NCBI GenBank assembly: GCA_031472005.1
Contig: PZJY01000010.1
Span: forward strand, 1,798,001-1,862,000
Origin: Tetracladium setigerum
Taxonomy: Eukaryota > Ascomycota > Leotiomycetes > Helotiales
Length of the DNA stretch: 64,000 bases
Direction of reading: 5' to 3'
The notes under the pieces are model-generated. The model did no database searches. It was not told where the DNA came from and saw only the letters and a list, made by a program, of their open reading frames with translations. The position numbers were made by a program, and so were the translations under genes. Below, piece after piece: positions 32,381-44,900 of the stretch; position 1 is the stretch's first letter; every line of letters starts with the position of its first letter.

Positions 32381-33551
32381 GGTGAAAGCGTGGCAAAAGT
32401 AGTCGACAAGAGATATGGGCCTTGAAGTTTATTCAAACATCCTCGGGCGGAAACTTCAGAATTCGATTTGACCAGCTGCTGTCACCTGCAAGGAGCTGAT
32501 GTTACAGAAACAGTTTAACTGCAGCTCTGTGTTGTTTCAGTCTTCAGAACTTGACATTGACCGTGATGATATTGTCGTCACGAGTAAGGCTGCGAGCCTT
32601 GTCGCTCTCGAGAACTTTCGTTCCAATGAAGAAAAAAACCCAGATATCAGAACGGAAAAAGATCTCTGCCAGAAGAAGTTGATCGAATGCAAGAAAAGAA
32701 GCAAGAAGAATAGTGAGGAACGGATGCAAAATATATAGCCATGCCGAAGTCCCAACACCGCATACCAAGGAAGGAAGGAAAGAAGCAAGTCAGCCTCAAG
32801 CCAAGCCTGCATAGCCAATTACGGTTTAGGACCTTCCAGAGATGTTTGGGTGAGAAAGAAAGTACCTTTTCACAAACGATTGGGTCGGAGCGAAAGCACC
32901 CTTTTCACAAACGATTGGGTCGGAACGAAAGCACCCTTTTTCATTATCATGTGTACCGTAGGTAAGTGACTGCATCAAAGCCACCACCGTCTTCGAGATG
33001 CGATGTGTTAGTCAAGTCCAGCAGCAGCTGATGCTTGTTGACAAAAAGTCCCTTCTCAGATAGCCTTACCGCGGGAGAAGAGACGGCCAAACCTAGAAGA
33101 GCATAAACATTCTCTTGATACCAAAACTGTTAGCTAAACCCGATTTATTCCAGAAAGGGAAAGATTTGTTTTGTTATTCACGCTCTCTCAGTGCTTTTGT
33201 TCACACCAACACGTGGATGGAATTTGCCAATAAGCTAGTCCAGCAGCCCCTCCATGGCCAGGATCTGTATGTTCCCATATTCAAGTCTCTGGAAGATACT
33301 CCTCTCTATGTCTCTTTCTCTTTCTGTCCGCCTTTCCTGCATTCGGATGAAACTTGTGAATTCGAATTTGGTATTTTAGAACAGACATGGACACCACACG
33401 TAGCAAATATGCGACCACCACCCTTTTTGTCCAAACACCAATTCCACACCCCCAAAGTGACGCCGCCCTCCCTTCAACTTTTCCTCCCATATATAATCTC
33501 AGACCCTCTCATTTTCTGGGTTTGAATATTCATGTTCAAAGACCCCATCCA
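32381..33551. other. Intergenic region with a 35-bp tandem repeat
   Basis: Promoter of the Clr5-TPR gene (its right side), then the tandem repeat at 32846-32943 and further non-coding sequence. Open frames at 32499-32738 (plus) and 33115-33525 (plus) are Lys-rich or without pattern and are not called. Confidence 0.5.
32846..32943. repeat. Imperfect 35-bp tandem repeat, about 2.8 copies
   Basis: The unit begins TTGGGTCGGAGCGAAAGCAC, runs through CCCTTTTC and ends ACAAACGA. The first copy has diverged (TTGGGTGAG) and the last is truncated near 32943. Confidence 0.85.
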
Positions 33552-35297
33552 CTATCTTGGCATCTGTCCTTGCATTTGTCCTTGTATTTGTCCATGGATT
33601 TGTCCATGGATTTGTCCTTGCATTTGTCCTTGCATCTGTCCTTGCATCTGATGCTGTTGTTGTTGTTGTTGTTGCTGCTGCTGCTGCTGCTGTGCTTGCT
33701 GCTGTGCTTGCGCTTGTTGCATCATTTTCTGCCGCAATTGATCGTTCTGTAACTTCTGCGCCGCATTTGGATCTGCACCTTGACCTTGGCCTGGCTGTGG
33801 TTTCTGGACTGGCGGGCCATTTGAAGGTTGTGCTGTGGGATCTTTCTTTGGGTCCACCCCGGAAATAAGTCCTGTAACTTCTTGTATTGGGCCTTCAACG
33901 TCTCTACTCTTGCCTCCCTGTCCTCAACGACATCCTTCTCCTCCGACTCGTCCTTTTTCGACTCGGCTGATGGAGAATTTTTTGCGGAAGTTGGTTGAGG
34001 TTTGGGGACAAGCGGTGGAGCGACCATAATCGCTGGATGTGTAGGTATCTGCGAAGAGGGTTTATGCGATCGATCGGCAATGGCCGCGAGGTATGCCAGA
34101 TTTGCTTGGAGTCGGCGCATACATCTAGAAACGTTTAGCATTCAATAACATTCACAAGGACGGCAACTTACTCCACATATTCTCTCCCACTGATAGCCTT
34201 TGATTTATCGGCCTTTTCCTTATCCGACTTGTCCTTTTCTGATCCCTCTGGCGAAGACACACCTGGTGAGGCCTCCTCCTTCTTTGCTTCTGCCTGGGCA
34301 GCCTGTAGAGCCATAACTTCCAGTAATAATTCCCTGTTGATTTCTAACAACAACGTAACCCTGTCTTTCTCCTTTGCCTCGGACCCTGGACTTAATGGTG
34401 TGGCCATCATTCCTCCTCCATTTTGAGCGCCTGGTGGAAAATTAGGAGTTTGCGGAGTTACCACCGTTGCTTGTGGAGCCTGATTATTATTAGGTGTCTG
34501 ACTGCCGTTCTGAGGTATAGGGAACGGCGACTGCTGTGTGCTAGCATTTGGCGGGGTGTTATTGTGCGCAAACGGCGAGGCTCGAGGACCAGGTTGCGTG
34601 GGAGTCGAAGAGGGAGGTGGTTGCATCCGCTGCAGATGCTGGGGTGTCATTTCATGTTCGTGGCATTCATCGGAAATGATGGCGCATTGGTTGTGGGCAT
34701 GAAATTCGGAGGAAGACCGGCTGAAACTGGTACATTCGCATACGCCGACCCAGAATATGGAGTCTGATACTGGGACACTATTCAACACATCTCGTCAGTT
34801 TGCTGTGTGCCAGGCATGGTCCAACAATCGCGCAATCAAGCAGACAAGGCAGAGGGTAAGAGGAAGAGGCTCTACTCGTGGTGATGACAGTTGCGCAACA
34901 GCACTAGCCGCCCTTTTTTCGTCGATTGGTGAACTTGCTGGATTCAGCTCCGAGCAGGTGGGTGCAGTAGTGATGTAGATAGCAAATCGAGAGATTGATA
35001 GAAGGTTTAGGGATCAGCTCGCGTATGACATACCATTATTGGGACCAGCCATCAGTGACAGACCGCCGCCATTGTTCTGCTGCGGCTGCATCATTCCCAT
35101 CCCTCCTCCCGCATTGGGACCGCCCATAGACGCGCCATAGGGCGACGGATTTCCGGCGGCAAACTGCTGAGGGTTGTACATTAAGTGCTGAGGTGGTGGG
35201 TGGGGGTCTGCTGTTGTGAGGCTCCATTATTGGAGTTGAAAGGCGCGTTCTGCTGCTGCTGGCTGTTTGCTGCGTTGTAGGTTGGTGATGCATACAT
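33552..35297 (-). CDS. SSXT (SS18)-like protein, SWI/SNF-associated, with three apparent 1-bp deletions
   Basis: Exons 35297-35034, 34777-34172 and 34124-33552. The SSXT/SNH-type core is split over exons 2 and 3: LLLEINRELLLEVMALQ, then ECMRRLQANLAYLAAIADR, matching the N-terminal SSXT domain of SS18-type coactivators, although here it lies well inside the protein. The N-terminal half is Asn/Gln/Pro/Met-rich; the C-terminus has a 13-residue Gln run and a repeated MQGQ/IHGQ tail. Frame slips occur at a C5 run (GGGGG at 35202-35206, exon 1), an A3 run (TTT at 34650-34652, exon 2) and a G4 run (CCCC at 33857-33860, exon 3); adding one base at each gives 1446 nt (481 aa). More N-terminal sequence may exist upstream. 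SS18 homologues bridge SWI/SNF to transcription. Confidence 0.75.
33570..33700 (-). repeat. Coding microsatellite: polyGln and MQGQ/IHGQ repeats
   Basis: Within SSXT exon 3, 12-bp units encoding Met-Gln-Gly-Gln or Ile-His-Gly-Gln follow a run of CAG/CAA codons. Such tracts vary in length between strains and are error-prone in assembly. Confidence 0.8.
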
Positions 35298-36959
35298 GAC
35301 TTTTGACTAGGGGTGGGCGTGTTCGACAAGGCCGTGGGGGAGGCCGACTTGGAGGGCAACAGCACACCGGCCGTATGAGGAGGTGCGAGTAAGGTACCAG
35401 CCGGTGGTACAGAGGTGCCTAGAGATGTGCAACACAAGATATCGCGGTGAGGGTGGTGGTCGGAGCGTGGGTGTGGACTCTGGAGGTGTGGAGGAAGGGG
35501 GAGCGAGGGGCGCTTCGATTTGTGCCAGGTTTAGGTGGAGTGATGATGCCAAGCTCGACTGTTTTAATATTCGGAAGAGGAAGTCGGGAACCGTTTTGGC
35601 GGATTGGGAGATGGGCGTGTCGATGTTGCGCGTGGGTGGGAGGAAAGTGTGTGATGATGTGGATCAGGAATCAAATGAGCCTGCAGATGATGAGGCCAAC
35701 CAACGCGCCAACATGCAAGAAAGGCACGCTAGAGGCTCCGAGTGGTGGAAGTGGCAACATGTTTTCATGCAGAACAATTACACAGACTTGATCGTAAATG
35801 ACAGCCTTATTTGATCGGATCAACAGTAGTAAGTGAGGGTGTTAGCGTTGGAATGTTTGGGTTTTGATATGTGTGGTTGGTGGGAGGCGAGTTGTTTGTT
35901 TACGTTTTGGAGGAGGTGGTGAAGGCCAAGCCAGCATATGAAGATCGAAAAAGCTGTTCAGAACAAGGTTGAAGGATTTGATGATATATTATCAGAGATC
36001 TGTTATTTAATGAGAAGACTCCATTGGGCGAGCTCTACTGAATTGAAAACGCAAGGGGTCTTCTTCTTTTGGTAAGTCAGTAGGAACAACTGAAGTGTTA
36101 CCACGACTTGGCAAAACAGAAACTAATCACCCCGACATCACTTCAACACAATTCCTTTTTTTGGTCATCAGACTTCACAAAAATCATTCCAGTCTCAAAT
36201 CAGCTTCATATATTGTAAGTTTGGGAGTCGTATTCTCAAATATTTCTTTTAAATGTCAAGCATGCATGGACTTGCAGCCTCGCTCACATTTTCAAGCTGA
36301 GGTCCTTTTGCGGTCAGCTACGGACCAGATATTCAATCACAGTGACCAAAACTACACAATAATACTCAAAACTGTTTGTTTGGGTAGCAACGCACATATT
36401 TCCTGCCTGACGACATCTGACAACGCTGAGGCTGACAGGAAGTTTCCACCATAACCTAACGCTGCAACTCCATCCAAGACCAGTAACGCCACCACGCTCT
36501 TAAAGGCAATCTAACAACACTTGTCTCACAGATAGACAGGCGGATGATCCCTCTCACGCCCCGTTGGGGCCAGGAACCTCCCGCACTCCTGAGCATGTTC
36601 ACAGCTCCTTGGCCAGTCCAATTCATCTCACACTTCCAAACCATGGAAGCTAAGATTTTAAGTTTAGTCTATCAGCCCTATTATTACATCAGCCCTATGA
36701 GTTCGAGCATCAGCCAAGACGCTCATATCACATGCAAAGAAGGCCTCACAGAGGTGAAAGTCTTGAGCCTCAGCTATTCGCGGTATCGCTGTAGCAACCG
36801 TACCCGAGAGAATGCTATGATACCAGGCGCTAGTCGCTTACAGCTTAAAATCAACACTCACGTGCAACATAGCAAAATCTGAAATTCGCTTAATCCCAAC
36901 TAGCCTTGGCCTCCCAAGTATAAAGTCTCCCTGAGATCCTGCATCTTTCCAACTATTGC

Positions 36960-37160
36960 CCCCATCCCAGCATGCCTTGCTTGTGACATTCCAATGCCCT
37001 GCCTTGTCTGTGACAACACCTTTGCATTGCCTTTGCCATTACATTGCCTTGCCTTCCCCGTTCCCAAACATTCCCCTTGCCTTTGCCTTTGCCATTACCA
37101 CACCATCGCGTTTCGCCTTCCAGTGACTTCGCCTTGCCTTTGCCATCCCAGTGACTTTCC
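36960..37160. repeat. Low-complexity CCTTGCCTTTGCC-type repeat tract
   Basis: Many irregular repeats of CTTGCC, TTTGCC and CATTACC over about 200 bp. No coding pattern is seen. Confidence 0.65.
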
Positions 37161-38038
37161 ATTTTCGCCTCGATCTATGATGAGATGAGTTTTGAGGGAG
37201 CAATAGTTTTCCTTGGAAATTCTACTATGGTAGAAGTCTGGGGGAAACGAAACACCTCAAAAACTACAATCTGAGATCTTCTTTCCCTTCTTCCTTTTGT
37301 TTTTTCTCCTCTGCTCTTCTCTTCTGTTCTTCTCGTGACTCAGTCTTACGTATGCTACATTGTAAAGTCTGTGGTTATGAATTTCTTGGCTCCTCTGCTG
37401 GGCCAGGTCGTTGTGTTTGGATCGTGACCTCTGCGACGCGATTTCGTGGCGCCTCCGTGTTTTGGTGATCAGATATTACATTTGTGGGTAGTCTAGAATA
37501 AATCAACAAGCATGTTCATCAACATCAACTTGGCTTTTCTATATCGTTGAGAGTGACTACATGACGCCGCGGAGAGTGATCAATCTCGCCGCCGTCGTCT
37601 TTATGATCCTTGAAGTCACAACTGCACTCTGCAACGACCAAACCCGCAACGTTGACCTCATTTTAGGCTGATCAACATCACCACTTTTCTTTCTCCTCAC
37701 CAATTGTTTTCCCAAATAAAATTTCGGAAGGAAGCAATCCACGCTGTTGCACATTCCATTAACCCGAAGCCCGCAATTACAACTCTCGAAGGCCCCGGCA
37801 GAGACCAAGGTTTGGAGCCCGTTGCTCACCATGCAGATCTTCCCCCACATCCAAATCTCAACCGGAGGCAAATGATTCGCTGCTCCGTATTAAACCATCC
37901 CGGAATGCTATATACTACCTCCCAGACGAGGTCGTCTGTCCGGCTTCGCAATAGCTCAGACTGAACAACATGCTAAGCTCGTAAGTTCATTTGAGCATAT
38001 CCGACCGCATCTTCTGGGTCGAGATCGATCAAGTGATG

Positions 38039-38044
38039 TATAAG
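38039..38044 (+). promoter_or_regulatory. TATA box of the SGNH esterase gene
   Basis: TATAAG lies about 85 bp before the start codon at 38124. Confidence 0.45.
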
Positions 38045-38123
38045 TAGCCAGCCCTTTCCTGTTGTTGTCTTCTTCTTCTCCCGTTTTCTTTTAACTCCAT
38101 TCTCTACCTGCAAGTATCTCAAA

Positions 38124-39338
38124 ATGCGTAGCTTTTCCATCTCCCTTCTTGCAGTGTGCGTTGCTGTCTCTGGAGTTGCTGCATCAGCTTCTCGAAGTTG
38201 GATTCCCAAGTTCGAGAACTTGGTTGCCTTCGGCGACAGGTAAGTCCCCATCCATCTCGCTACTTACTATGTGTGTCGCTAATTGTCTCCAGTTATACAG
38301 ATGAAAACAGACTTGGCTACTTCTTCGGCAGTGGTGGAAAACCTCCTCCAGTGGGCACCCTCCTTCCTCCAAGCAACTCAACTCCTGGCGGAGGCGTGAC
38401 ATGGCCTCGCTTTGTCTCCAACCTCTCCGGCGCCAAGCTCTACAACTATGCCGTCTCTGGTGCCGTATGCGACAACAAGCAGATCTATCGTTTCATTCAA
38501 AGTTTGGGTATTCCCTTCCCAGATGTAGTCTACGAAGTCGACGCCTTCATCGCCGACTCCAAATTCAAGAACAAGACTACTGGTACCAACACCTTGTACA
38601 CAAATCGAAAATCCGACAACACTGTCTATTCAATGTGGATTGGAACTAATGATCTTGGCGCCGGAGCGTTCTTGACTGATAACAGTCTGAACGGTACGAC
38701 TATCCCTGACTACGTTGATTGTATCTTCGAGAAATTCGACAGAATATACGCTGCTGGTGGGAGATATTTCGTCTTGATGAATACTGCACCATTGGAACTA
38801 GCTCCGCTGTATGCGAAGGCTGCTTTTGGTGGATTTCCAGTGAGTAAATACTGGACCGACAAGGTACAGTTCCCCTTCTACCCTTTACCCATGCAAACCT
38901 CCACTTCTCTCACTCGGTCATGTACAAAAGCTGACTGCTTTGTTCCAACAACAGCCAGCTGTTCTCGACTTGATCTCTGCCACCATGAAGGAATACACCA
39001 AACAGGTAAACAGCATCTACGCCTATCGCACACCTTTCGAACTCCTTCTCTCTAAGCGCTACCGCGGTGCCTCCTTTGCTATCTTTGACGTCAATACGCT
39101 CATCACCAACATCTACAACACACCAGATAAATACCTAGCTTCACCAGCGAATGTGACGGGTAATTATCAAGTTTGTGACCCATTTGGGGGTGGGTGTGTA
39201 AACTCAGAGCTGAGTTTGGATCACTTTTTGTGGTTCGATGAGTTGCATCCGAGCGAGAAGGCGGATGAGATTATTGCGAAGGAGTTCTTGAAGGTGGTCA
39301 AGGGCACGAGCAAGTATGCAACTTATTGGAAGGATTGA
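38124..39338 (+). CDS. Secreted GDSL/SGNH esterase (CE16 acetylesterase-type)
   Basis: Exons 38124-38239, 38293-38863 and 38955-39338 join to 356 aa. A signal peptide (about 1-20) is followed by the SGNH blocks in order: block I FGDSYTD with the nucleophile Ser39, block III GTND (156-159), and block V DELH with Asp324 and His327 completing the triad. The layout (GDS near the N-terminus, Asp-x-x-His at the end) fits CE16-type acetylesterases, which remove acetyl groups from xylan-derived oligosaccharides; a lipase-like relative cannot be excluded. Several NxS/T sites suggest glycosylation. The first intron falls inside the Ser39 codon, right at the active site. Confidence 0.9.
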
Positions 39339-40258
39339 GGCGGCAGGGAGATACGAGTGTCAGTGAGTGTAATGTTGTATGAGAGGTTGTGGGGAAAAGA
39401 CATAAGAATGATAAGATCCAACGCCTAATAAAATACTTTATCGAAAAGACATCTTCTGAAAGCAGTGACGGTATGGTTTATTATCTCGACCGTATACCCT
39501 TCCAATTCACAATCAAAATCTATAACTTGAACAATCCCTAGACACTCATCCAGCCCATCCATCTCCCTCCGCCTCTCCAGGCTCTACAGTACATATGGGT
39601 GTGGTGTGGTTACATTTCCATTCCTTGCATCACAACAACGTACGCCGCAGATCTTGATTCAATGCAACCCTACCAGCCAAGAAAAGCGCACAGATCTCCA
39701 AGACCTGCGGCATATTCATCTTTTATTTGGAGTTTCACTTCCCCATCGGTCGAGTTGTGGTCATGTGTCCCTCCACACACTTTGTCACATTAAGTGGAGA
39801 AGAATGATGATAAGTGCACCAGGGCAGACAACAGTGTTATCTGCTCACCAGGAATCAAAGGAAACAGGCATGTATAAGATACAACTATACGTGATAAATG
39901 CTCTCCGCTTGTCGAAGTCTTGGTACTAAGGCGCAATATCGATCCATGTCTCGGTGATCTATGAAGAATGAGATGAAGTATCACAGCAATTAAAACTACA
40001 ATTCATAATTGCGAAGAAACTGAAGTCTCAAGTTACTTCGTGGTACAAATAATGGCGGGTTTGGGGAAATGAGATGCAAAAGGTCGCACATGGTCGGTAA
40101 CTCTTACAAAGACAATATCAAAGGCAAAGGCGGTCTCACTTGTATCGTAATTACTGGATGTATAAAATCATCCATCTCTCTCTCGTCTTTTTCCCTTCTT
40201 AGATCCCGAACACTCAGCTTCTCGAAACATCATATCGCTCAATATAAATTCCTACGAC
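39339..40258. other. Intergenic region, no gene recognised
   Basis: Contains the esterase 3' UTR and the promoter of the next gene, including a TATA box at 40160. Short open frames were judged chance. Confidence 0.5.
40160..40166 (+). promoter_or_regulatory. TATA box of the secreted unknown protein gene
   Basis: TATAAAA lies 93 bp before the start codon, followed by a CT-rich stretch. Confidence 0.6.
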
Positions 40259-41671
40259 ATGATTCCCCTTAAAACCCTCGTTGCCTTCATCCTTCCCCTC
40301 ACGAGTCTCACGAGTGCATCCATCATAAACCGACACAACCAATGCCAACAAGGACAAGACCAGGAACAAGTCCTCGCATCCCTCACCATCATCTCCGACA
40401 CGCTAAAAGCCCTCGCCCAATCCGTCAAATCCATCACTTCCGCCACCGACAGCACGATCCCAATCGATGTTGCCTTCATTGATATTGCTGTTGCGATTGA
40501 AAATGCCATTCCGACATCCTCATCACCATCCACGGACCAGCCATTGTCATCTAAATACCGGTACACCCCTTCCAATCTCCACGAAGAACCAACAGAGAAA
40601 GATCTCAAGGATATCACCAAACATGTCACCCAAATCAAACAGAATTTGAAGATGGTACTGGCGCAGTTTTCACGTAAAGCCAAGCTCTTTGATGTGGAAT
40701 ATCTCGAGGAATGTCAGGATGCGTTTGAGACGTTAAGAGATCTGCATCAACGGTTTGGGAGCAGGTTGTTGGCGTTTGCGATTCCGAATCGTAAGGTTGG
40801 GTTGTTGGCTTCTACGATGGAGGATCTCGAGAGAGAGTTGCGAATTGAATTGAGTCGTATAGGTGCACTGTGGACAATGGGCGTGAATTTCTTCTCGAGG
40901 TTGAGAGAACACAAGGAGAAGGAGGAGAAAGACGAATCATCCCCGACAGGGCATCCTCCCACAGAAATTAAGCCTCTTGCTCGAGTGAATCTCTTACCGG
41001 GAAAAGCACAAACAGTCGAAGAAATTCTACAGACAATAATACTTGCGTCCAAAAACCTCGATCGAGTAGTCAATGGCATCGCCGACGACGATTCCGATGA
41101 CGATCACGAGCACGAAATCAAAACAGCATTTGCACAGTTGGATTTTCTTTTCTTTAATATGGTGCATTCGGTGGAGCATAGAAAGCTGACGCTGAAAGAG
41201 TCTCTGGATCGATCGGAGTTGATACGGCAGCTGAGGAAACCTGTTGAGGAGAGTCTAGAGGCTCTGACGGGGAAGGCGGGGGTATTACCGGACGATTTCA
41301 GGACGTATTTGGCAGATAGATTGAAGGCTTTGTTGAACAGGAGAGAAGAGATTAGAAAGATAGTAAGGTGTGGGGTTGATCCCCTTCAGCAGTGGTACTT
41401 GGATTCCGAGGTCAGTGTTACTTTCTCTGTTGTGTTTGGGGAGTATGAAACTAATTAATATATATGAAAGCTCGAGAGCTTGCACTACATGATAATGATG
41501 GTTGAGTATCGGTTAAGGTCGGAGGACAATACCAGCTATATTTCTGCTACTAAGGGCAAGAAACCGGAGAGCTCACGAATCGTCCACTATCAAAATTTGG
41601 GTAAAAGGCCTGTGTTAGGACTTCTTCGTTCAGCATTCGAGAGGTTGGCATTGCGACTCGAACTTCGTTGA
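40259..41671 (+). CDS. Secreted alpha-helical protein of unknown function
   Basis: Exon 1 (40259-41410) and exon 2 (41471-41671) join across a 60-bp intron to 450 aa; without the intron the protein would end at 41458 with an odd tail. A signal peptide (about 1-21: hydrophobic, ending in TSAS) opens the protein. The rest is mostly predicted amphipathic helix, with heptad-like Leu/Ile spacing, an acidic DDDSDDDHEHE segment and Pro-rich linkers. Cysteines are few. I do not recognise the family. A secreted or vacuolar protein is suggested by the leader only. Confidence 0.68.
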
Positions 41672-41959
41672 TTGACAAGTCATTGACAGAGTGGTTGGTT
41701 GAGAATGTGTATAGTAAATTGTCTTCGCGGGAAGTGTCCTTCTTGTTGTCATTCATGACATAATTTAATTCTAATTAGTTCCTGTTGCGGGAGCACAAGG
41801 TGAAATTAAGTAACATGCGGTGTAGCCTTGAACCTCAAACAAGATACCGAGGTGCTGCTCTACAATGCTATCGTGCTCTCAATCCTTTTATCGCCAAAAT
41901 AAAAATGATCAATTTAGTACAGATTTTGAACAAGTGACTAGAATTATATCTCAAATATC

Positions 41960-44900
41960 CTAACGCTTCTCAACATCAACGCTTCTCGATTTTTGCAGGT
42001 TCATTTCCTCCAAACGCCGACTTCTGACTCGTTGCAGCGATTTCGGCAGGCCTTCCTCTGCATCAGTTTGTGTTTTCGTTTGCTCAAGTGGACTTCCTTG
42101 ATCGCCAGGCCTCTGTTGTTGTTGATGGATATTTTGATGCCTCGAAAAGGTTGCTCTCCTATTCCTCGTAGTCTTGTTATTTTCATCAGGCTCGGGCATC
42201 GTATCTTTCTGCTCTTCGCATTCTTCATCACGTGTTGGTTCTTCTCGAAGAACCTCACTCCTCCCCTCATTCTCATCCTCCTCCTTCCTGATATCCTCTA
42301 GGATTTGGTCACTTCGGATTAAGTGACGTTGGTATGCAGGCCGTGTTAACATCCCACTCCTAAATTCATTGGCCCCAACCAACAGTTTCACCAACTCAAC
42401 CAACTCCTCCAAGAACTCGATAACTTCCGCCTTGCCACTCGCAGCAGCATTCCACGCAAGAAAATTCTTTCGCACAACCATATTGACAGTTGCAGCATCG
42501 AGTTGTCGATGTCTTGGGGAAGTCCCCTCTTCCGTCTCTTCATCCTCCGCTCCAATGTCAAGCACAATCTCACGAACGCGATTTACCAATCGAAGTTGGG
42601 CGAGACGTGGTGAAGGTAGATATTGCGGTAGTGGAACTTTGGTAGTTAGGCCTTCGTGAACAGCGAAAAGTACAAGAGTGACACTTCCGGCTATGTTGCG
42701 ACGATACGAATATACTTGGTCGTTGAACTCCTCCAACACACCAGAGCCGTATGCGTATCTCAAGTGCAGCATATTATCCATCCTATCGACGATAGCGTGA
42801 AGCACGTAGAGGATTTCTGTGTAGATAAGGGCAAGTCCATCGAATGAACCTTTGAGACGAGGTTCCTGGTGGCAGAATGGCAAGAAGGTTTCGGCTGCTG
42901 CGAGGGCTCCTTGGGCTTTGGATCGAGCTTGGTCGAATCTTTTAGATACTACGAGGGATTGAATGTTGGAGACATTGGTTTCTGATTCGATGCCATAAGC
43001 TAAGCAGGCTTCCATTTCGCTGATATGTTGAATGGAGGAAGCTAGAGACTCAACCAATCTGTCTCTTGCTCTGACAGGAAATATCAGGACCTCAATAGCC
43101 AGAGCCACAATCCCGCCAATCATGAAAGCTATAAGCCTTCTAAGAAAGTTGTCTGTGGCAGTACCTGGGACCGAAGGATTAAGAGTGCTTAGTGCTACAA
43201 CACACATCGATACGATCGAGACGATTCCTGCCTTGACATACTTGCTTCCAAGTTGAACATAGGCCGAAGGAATGATGCCAATCACTAAAATCACCACACA
43301 AACAACCCGACCTCCACTCGCAATTTCGTAGGCTGCATATCCCCACAAACAGCCAACCGTTGTTCCCACGGCTCTGATCAAAAAGGTCCAGATCGATGTA
43401 CCAATAGCCACCTCGGTGACGAGGATGAGCTGCAAAGCAGCCCAGAGGGCTCGATTCATTACGAACCAGTCGTTCCATTTAGCTACCAAGGAGGGGAAGA
43501 TGACCACAAATGCGGCAATGGTGAGTTTGAATGCATATGTTACATCTTCGCTAGCAGCAAGGAATTCCAGGAGATCCGCGAGAGCGTTGCGGAACCGTCT
43601 GGGAGGCTTCTTCACCTGAGTGGCCAACTTTCGGTTTGGAACTCCGAGCTTCTTTTTAGGCGATGTGTTTTCTGAGTTCCCATGCACGATTCCAGTGTCT
43701 TTCGTGTCCAGGAGACTTCCCCTTTCGGAAGAGTCATCATCATCATCATCAGCTGTCTTGGCAGTCCCAGCACCGGTTCTGGCTTCCTTTTTGCCTCGCT
43801 CCGGCAGCGCAAGCATATCTTGCTCGCCGCCAGAGCTCAACCATTTCCTCCATTTGATACTTGGGAGATGAATCCTGCGTCGCCCATGTCGTTGTTGGCG
43901 TTTTTCGACTATGCTACGTGAATGCCTCAGCATTTCTAACGTATGAAACGCCGCTTGACGAAGGTTCAGCAAGAAGGACGAGATCAAAAAGACCTCCATT
44001 CGTGGCATGATATCCACATGAGCTCCTTCTAGTGTATTGTGTAATACCGCGGCATCTGCAAGTGCTTTGGCCGAATCTTTGTCAAATTTATCCAACGCAT
44101 CAGTTAAGATATCAACACGAATGTCGATTTCTTCAAGCCGAATTCCTGATGGAGGGATAGTACCAGAAGGCAACTTTTTCACATCGTAACAATACGCAAG
44201 GCTGGCAGTAACAACATCGACACTCCGATCAATATTTTGTTGAAGTTCGGAAAGCGATTGCGCTATATGGCTGACAAGATACTTGAGAAGTTCACTGTCC
44301 CCAGATTCGATTTCTCTGTAGGGCTTCACAAGCTCTAGTGCTTCCTTCTCCTTTGCGAGGTGATTGTGCGGAGCAGCCTTGTTGACTCTTTTATCTTTCG
44401 AAAACTTGCTTTTTGTTGAGCGGTTAGCATTGGCCTGCGATTGTGTTGATTTGGAGTTTCCAGTTGCTGAATTTGAACTGTTTCCATTTCCTAGATCTGA
44501 TTTTGAGTCTGGCACAACCTGCTTCTCTTTTTGGGCCGGCTCCTTAATATCACCAACGAGAGCATATTTGCTTTCACAGGCTCCAATCAATGCAATTGTG
44601 TTTGATACCAGTTTTTTCATGGCTATGTCGCTCACTGGTTTGAGGTCCGAAGGTGGTAACACAGACCAAGCAATTTCGAAGTTGCATTCCTGTTGAACTG
44701 CTTTGCAACCTGCGAGCTTGACTCGTAAGGCCGACTTCTTGTCGGTCAGGGCCTTGAGAGAGACAGGTTTGGGCTCTTTTGTGCTCTCATTTTTGGTTTT
44801 CTTCGCCTTCGTCCGACTACCCAAAATTCCTGTGAGCTTCTGGAAAGCCGACCTCACCATTTCCGAAGGAGGATCATCTTTCGATTGCTTCTCCGCAGAG

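Larger units (their letters stand above)
35298..38123. other. 2.8-kb region, mostly without a recognised gene; possible SSXT leader or N-terminus
   Basis: 35300-35640 on the minus strand carries protein-like Pro/Ser/Thr-rich stretches in changing frames (for example LLAPPHTAGVLLPSK); an upstream extension of the SSXT gene disrupted by indels or a CT-rich leader is possible. 36960-37160 is built of CTTGCC/TTTGCC-type low-complexity repeats. A TATA box for the esterase lies at 38039. Other open frames (35383-35814, 36095-36454, 37557-37871) have no support. Confidence 0.5.

Noticed and set aside
43620..43921. Overlapping plus-strand frames within the FUSC gene
   Set aside because: Antisense shadows of a single 1322-codon frame with membrane segments.
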